DNA from: CAYMUB01 sp964393545
GTDB taxonomy: Bacteria; Patescibacteriota; Microgenomatia; Daviesbacterales; UBA10151
DNA: 7,408 bases
Assembly: GCA_964393545.1 (NCBI GenBank)
Contig: CAYMUB010000046.1
Span: forward strand, 1-7,408
Direction of reading: 5' to 3'
The translations under genes were made by a program, and so were the position numbers. Positions 6,191 through 7,408 of the stretch are shown here, one piece after another (the first letter of the stretch is position 1; the number at the start of each line of letters is the position of its first letter). The notes beneath the pieces are model-generated. The model worked only from the letters and a program-made list of their open reading frames with translations, had not been told where the DNA came from and searched no databases.

Positions 6191-6239
6191 ATTACATTAA
6201 TTATATCACAATTACATTAACTTTTTCAAAATACATTAA
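6191..6239. repeat. Three phased direct repeats over the antitoxin promoter, likely operator
   Basis: The plus strand carries ATTACATTAA at 6191-6200 and again at 6211-6220, and TACATTAA at 6232-6239. Spacings are 20 and 19 bp, about two helical turns, so all copies face the same side of the helix. One copy lies downstream of the -10, one within the spacer and one just upstream of the -35. This placement suits autorepression by the AbrB-fold antitoxin encoded next to it. The repeats are seen directly; the binding role is inferred. Confidence 0.7.
6200..6229 (-). promoter_or_regulatory. Antitoxin promoter
   Basis: Minus strand TTGAAA (6229-6224), an 18-bp spacer and TATAAT (6205-6200), with a TGA just before the hexamer making an extended -10. 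Predicted start is near 6193, leaving about 3 nt before the ATG at 6190, so the message is practically leaderless. The promoter is overlaid by the three direct repeats. Confidence 0.75.
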
Positions 6240-6247
6240 AGAGATAT

Positions 6248-6277
6248 TTAAACGCGCAAATCAGCCACATACACCAT
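6248..6277 (-). pseudogene. Degenerate duplicate of the endoQ start
   Basis: On the minus strand this 30-bp stretch reads as MVYVADLRV and a stop, against MAYVADLHI at the start of endoQ. The ATGs align and 22 of 30 bases match, including an unbroken 10-base run. Similarity ends at the stop codon and does not continue into the rest of endoQ. It lies on the same strand, just upstream of the antitoxin, so it looks like a leftover of the original gene start displaced by insertion of the toxin-antitoxin cassette, or of a short duplication. Confidence 0.6.
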
Positions 6278-6297
6278 ATTATTGGGAATTAATCATA

Positions 6298-6316
6298 ATT
6301 AATAGTAATTATTAAT
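6298..6316. repeat. AT-only inverted repeat in the intergenic region
   Basis: ATTAATA and TATTAAT flank a 5-bp centre, a perfect 7-bp inverted repeat. ATTAATCAT also occurs twice around it (6288-6296 and 6311-6319). A palindromic GTACGTAC follows at 6342-6349. All lie between the antitoxin promoter and the promoter of the next plus-strand gene, so a regulatory role is possible, but AT-rich symmetry arises easily by chance. The stem is too weak for a terminator. Confidence 0.3.
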
Positions 6317-6379
6317 CATCGCCAGCATCGAAAGTGAGAACGTACGTACCAGGATTTGTTTACAAGGTTAGTCCTATAG

Positions 6380-6408
6380 TTGCATAAAGGCTCTAGATTA
6401 GATATAAT
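6380..6408 (+). promoter_or_regulatory. Near-consensus promoter of the 177-aa gene, predicted leaderless
   Basis: TTGCAT (6380-6385), exactly 17 bp, then a perfect TATAAT (6403-6408). The ATG at 6416 follows 7 nt after the -10, so transcription should begin at 6415-6416, on the start codon itself. The promoter occupies the stretch that would otherwise be read as an N-terminal extension from the TTG at 6380. Confidence 0.75.
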
Positions 6409-6415
6409 TTCTAAC

Positions 6416-6949
6416 ATGATCCACAAAGCAGAAGGTGAAGGTAAAAATAATAAAGAACTAGCAGCTGGATTAGTTGGTGAAAATGTCTTTCGGGTACAAA
6501 GAACGCCAACAATTGCTCCTTATACATACCCAGCCATATTTGTTTACACAAATAGCTTAATAGATAAAAACCCTATTGCCTTTCTAAAAGATTACATCCT
6601 TAGGCATAGAGAAGATAATTTTGAGAATGACTATATAAAAAGGTTTATTCATATAATGAATTTACCAGCTTTGCAAAAACATGGTTTAGGTGTCTCATAT
6701 GATGTAGATGAAAGGTTTAGAACATTGATTGGACCTATGATGTATCGTTATGAAGGTACAGTTAGAAATCCTGACGGAAGTTTTGTCCTAACTATACCTG
6801 ATGATTGCTACCATACAATAACATTAGATGTCTCAGAAGAGGCTCAACTATTAGAAGAACCACAAAGGATACGGGAGCGCTTAGAAGATAGACTTTTATT
6901 AACGAAAATGCTTGATTTTCAACGATCTAACAGAAGTATTATTCAATAA
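6416..6949 (+). CDS. Unrecognised 177-aa protein
   Basis: I do not recognise the family. The frame is open from a TTG at 6380, but the codons from 6380 to 6408 coincide with a TTGCAT-17-TATAAT promoter, so I choose the ATG at 6416. The protein is soluble, without a signal peptide or membrane span. It has a short charged N-terminal region (1-20), a Pro/Tyr-rich segment (about 30-48, containing TIAPYTYPAIFVYTN), mostly mixed helix (50-90), a likely beta section with GVSYDVDERFRTLIGPMMY (92-110) and GTVRNPDGSFVLTIPDD (114-130), and a helical Arg/Glu-rich tail (140-170). No catalytic motif stands out. Arg outnumbers Lys about 2:1, as in the other plus-strand genes here. It is divergent from the antitoxin and converges on the repeat-protein gene with 20 bp between stops. 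The reading frame is well supported; the function is unknown. Confidence 0.8.
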   Translation: MIHKAEGEGKNNKELAAGLVGENVFRVQRTPTIAPYTYPAIFVYTNSLIDKNPIAFLKDYILRHREDNFENDYIKRFIHIMNLPALQKHGLGVSYDVDERFRTLIGPMMYRYEGTVRNPDGSFVLTIPDDCYHTITLDVSEEAQLLEEPQRIRERLEDRLLLTKMLDFQRSNRSIIQ

Positions 6950-6969
6950 TCAACCTATTCCGTTCGTTC

Positions 6970-7408
6970 CTAAATACTGGTATTATCTTGAGGATTTTTA
7001 AGTTTTACCCCAGCTTCAACCATAGCATCAATAAACGCTTGCCGACCTGCCTCAGTTACTACACGAGCAATTCTATTTACATTTCTCCTTCTTTCAAAAT
7101 ATTCAGGATGTTCGGGTTCTAATTTAGCCCTTACTTCTTTAGCAATTTTAGCAGATTTGTGCTCATCTCTAAATATTGCGGATAAACCATCTTCACTCAA
7201 AGACAGGTCAGTATCTTTAATACTTTCAGTATTTTCATCCTGCAGTTCTACCCCTTCTCCAACCATAGCATCAATAAACGCTTGCCGACCTGCCTCAGTT
7301 ACTACACCTACAGATCTTGCACCATTCATTCTTCTATCAAAATATTCTGGATGTTCGGATTCTAATTTTGTTCGTACTTCATTGGCTAGTTGTTTTAATT
7401 TTGCCTTA
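6970..7408 (-). CDS. Unrecognised tandem-repeat protein (N-terminus cut off by window edge)
   Basis: The frame is open on the minus strand from the right edge to the TAG at 6970, giving 145 visible residues; the ATG at 7329 is internal to a repeat and is not the likely start. Two copies of an 81-residue unit are seen. Each begins with a basic helix ending in EVR-x-KLE-x-EHPEYF (visible residues 10-23 and 91-104), then a variable link of 11-13 residues, then VVTEAGRQAFIDAMV (35-49 and 116-130) and GV-x-L. An acidic Ser/Asp-rich linker (about 56-82) joins the copies. The unit looks all-helical, and its charge suggests a nucleic-acid or protein-binding module, but I do not recognise it. More copies may lie beyond the edge. 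The gene converges on the 177-aa gene. Confidence 0.78.
   Translation of the reverse strand, partial: KAKLKQLANEVRTKLESEHPEYFDRRMNGARSVGVVTEAGRQAFIDAMVGEGVELQDENTESIKDTDLSLSEDGLSAIFRDEHKSAKIAKEVRAKLEPEHPEYFERRRNVNRIARVVTEAGRQAFIDAMVEAGVKLKNPQDNTSI
7017..7064. repeat. 48-bp direct repeat, copy 1
   Basis: This stretch, encoding the VTEAGRQAFIDAMV core of the last protein repeat, is identical base for base to 7260-7307, exactly 243 bp (81 codons) away. Flanking parts of the repeat have diverged. Confidence 0.9.
7260..7307. repeat. 48-bp direct repeat, copy 2
   Basis: Identical to 7017-7064 and in the same frame of the same gene. By contrast, the EVR-to-RR segment of the two units differs at 8 of 51 bases, several of them synonymous, so the core is unusually uniform. 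Confidence 0.9.

Noticed and set aside
6288..6349. Possible attachment site or operator from ATTAATCAT repeats and GTACGTAC palindrome
   Set aside because: There is no integrase, tRNA end or matching second site, and AT-rich symmetries of this size are expected by chance. Kept only as a low-confidence repeat.
1..7408. Alternative genetic code (UGA as glycine), known in some CPR lineages
   Set aside because: No gene needs an in-frame UGA to stay open, and UGA ends the IMPase gene exactly at the pth overlap.

Overview
The window is about 7.4 kb of AT-rich bacterial chromosome, densely packed, with no tRNA, rRNA, CRISPR array or insertion sequence visible. UGA is read as a stop (the pth GTG start overlaps a TGA stop), so the code looks standard. 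Small compact genes, lysine-rich proteins, weak or absent Shine-Dalgarno sites at leading genes, an EndoQ-type PHP nuclease beside peptidyl-tRNA hydrolase and two proteins without recognisable family together suggest a Candidate Phyla Radiation (Patescibacteria, perhaps Microgenomates-like) genome. That placement is an inference from style and gene content only.

Left part (1-3176), vitamin B6: pdxT (glutaminase of PLP synthase, cut by the left edge) and pdxS (the PLP-forming synthase subunit) both lie on the minus strand in the usual pdxS-to-pdxT order, but an unrecognised 334-residue gene on the plus strand is wedged between them. Divergent from pdxS is pdxH, pyridoxamine/pyridoxine phosphate oxidase. 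The window therefore carries de novo PLP synthesis plus a salvage oxidase.

Middle part (3188-5851), a minus-strand operon transcribed endoQ, then an inositol-monophosphatase-family gene, then pth. The genes are 4 nt apart or overlap by 4 nt. The operon's promoter is an extended -10 placed so that transcription would start at the endoQ ATG, giving a leaderless message. The internal gene pth has a clear GGAGG ribosome-binding site.

Right part (5884-7408), accessory: an AbrB/VapB-type antitoxin with a strong promoter overlaid by three phased direct repeats that look like its operator, followed by only the last two dozen codons of a PIN-domain (VapC) toxin. Upstream of the antitoxin lies a 30-bp degenerate copy of the endoQ start. 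Then come a plus-strand unknown gene with a near-consensus promoter abutting its ATG (also predicted leaderless), and, convergent with it, the C-terminal part of an unknown protein built of 81-residue tandem repeats that share an identical 48-nt core.

Most notable for follow-up are the leaderless/SD split, the decayed toxin-antitoxin module inserted at the endoQ start, the split pdxST operon, and the repeat protein with its homogenised core. I do not see a clear new multi-gene system; the unknown genes are described without an assigned function.
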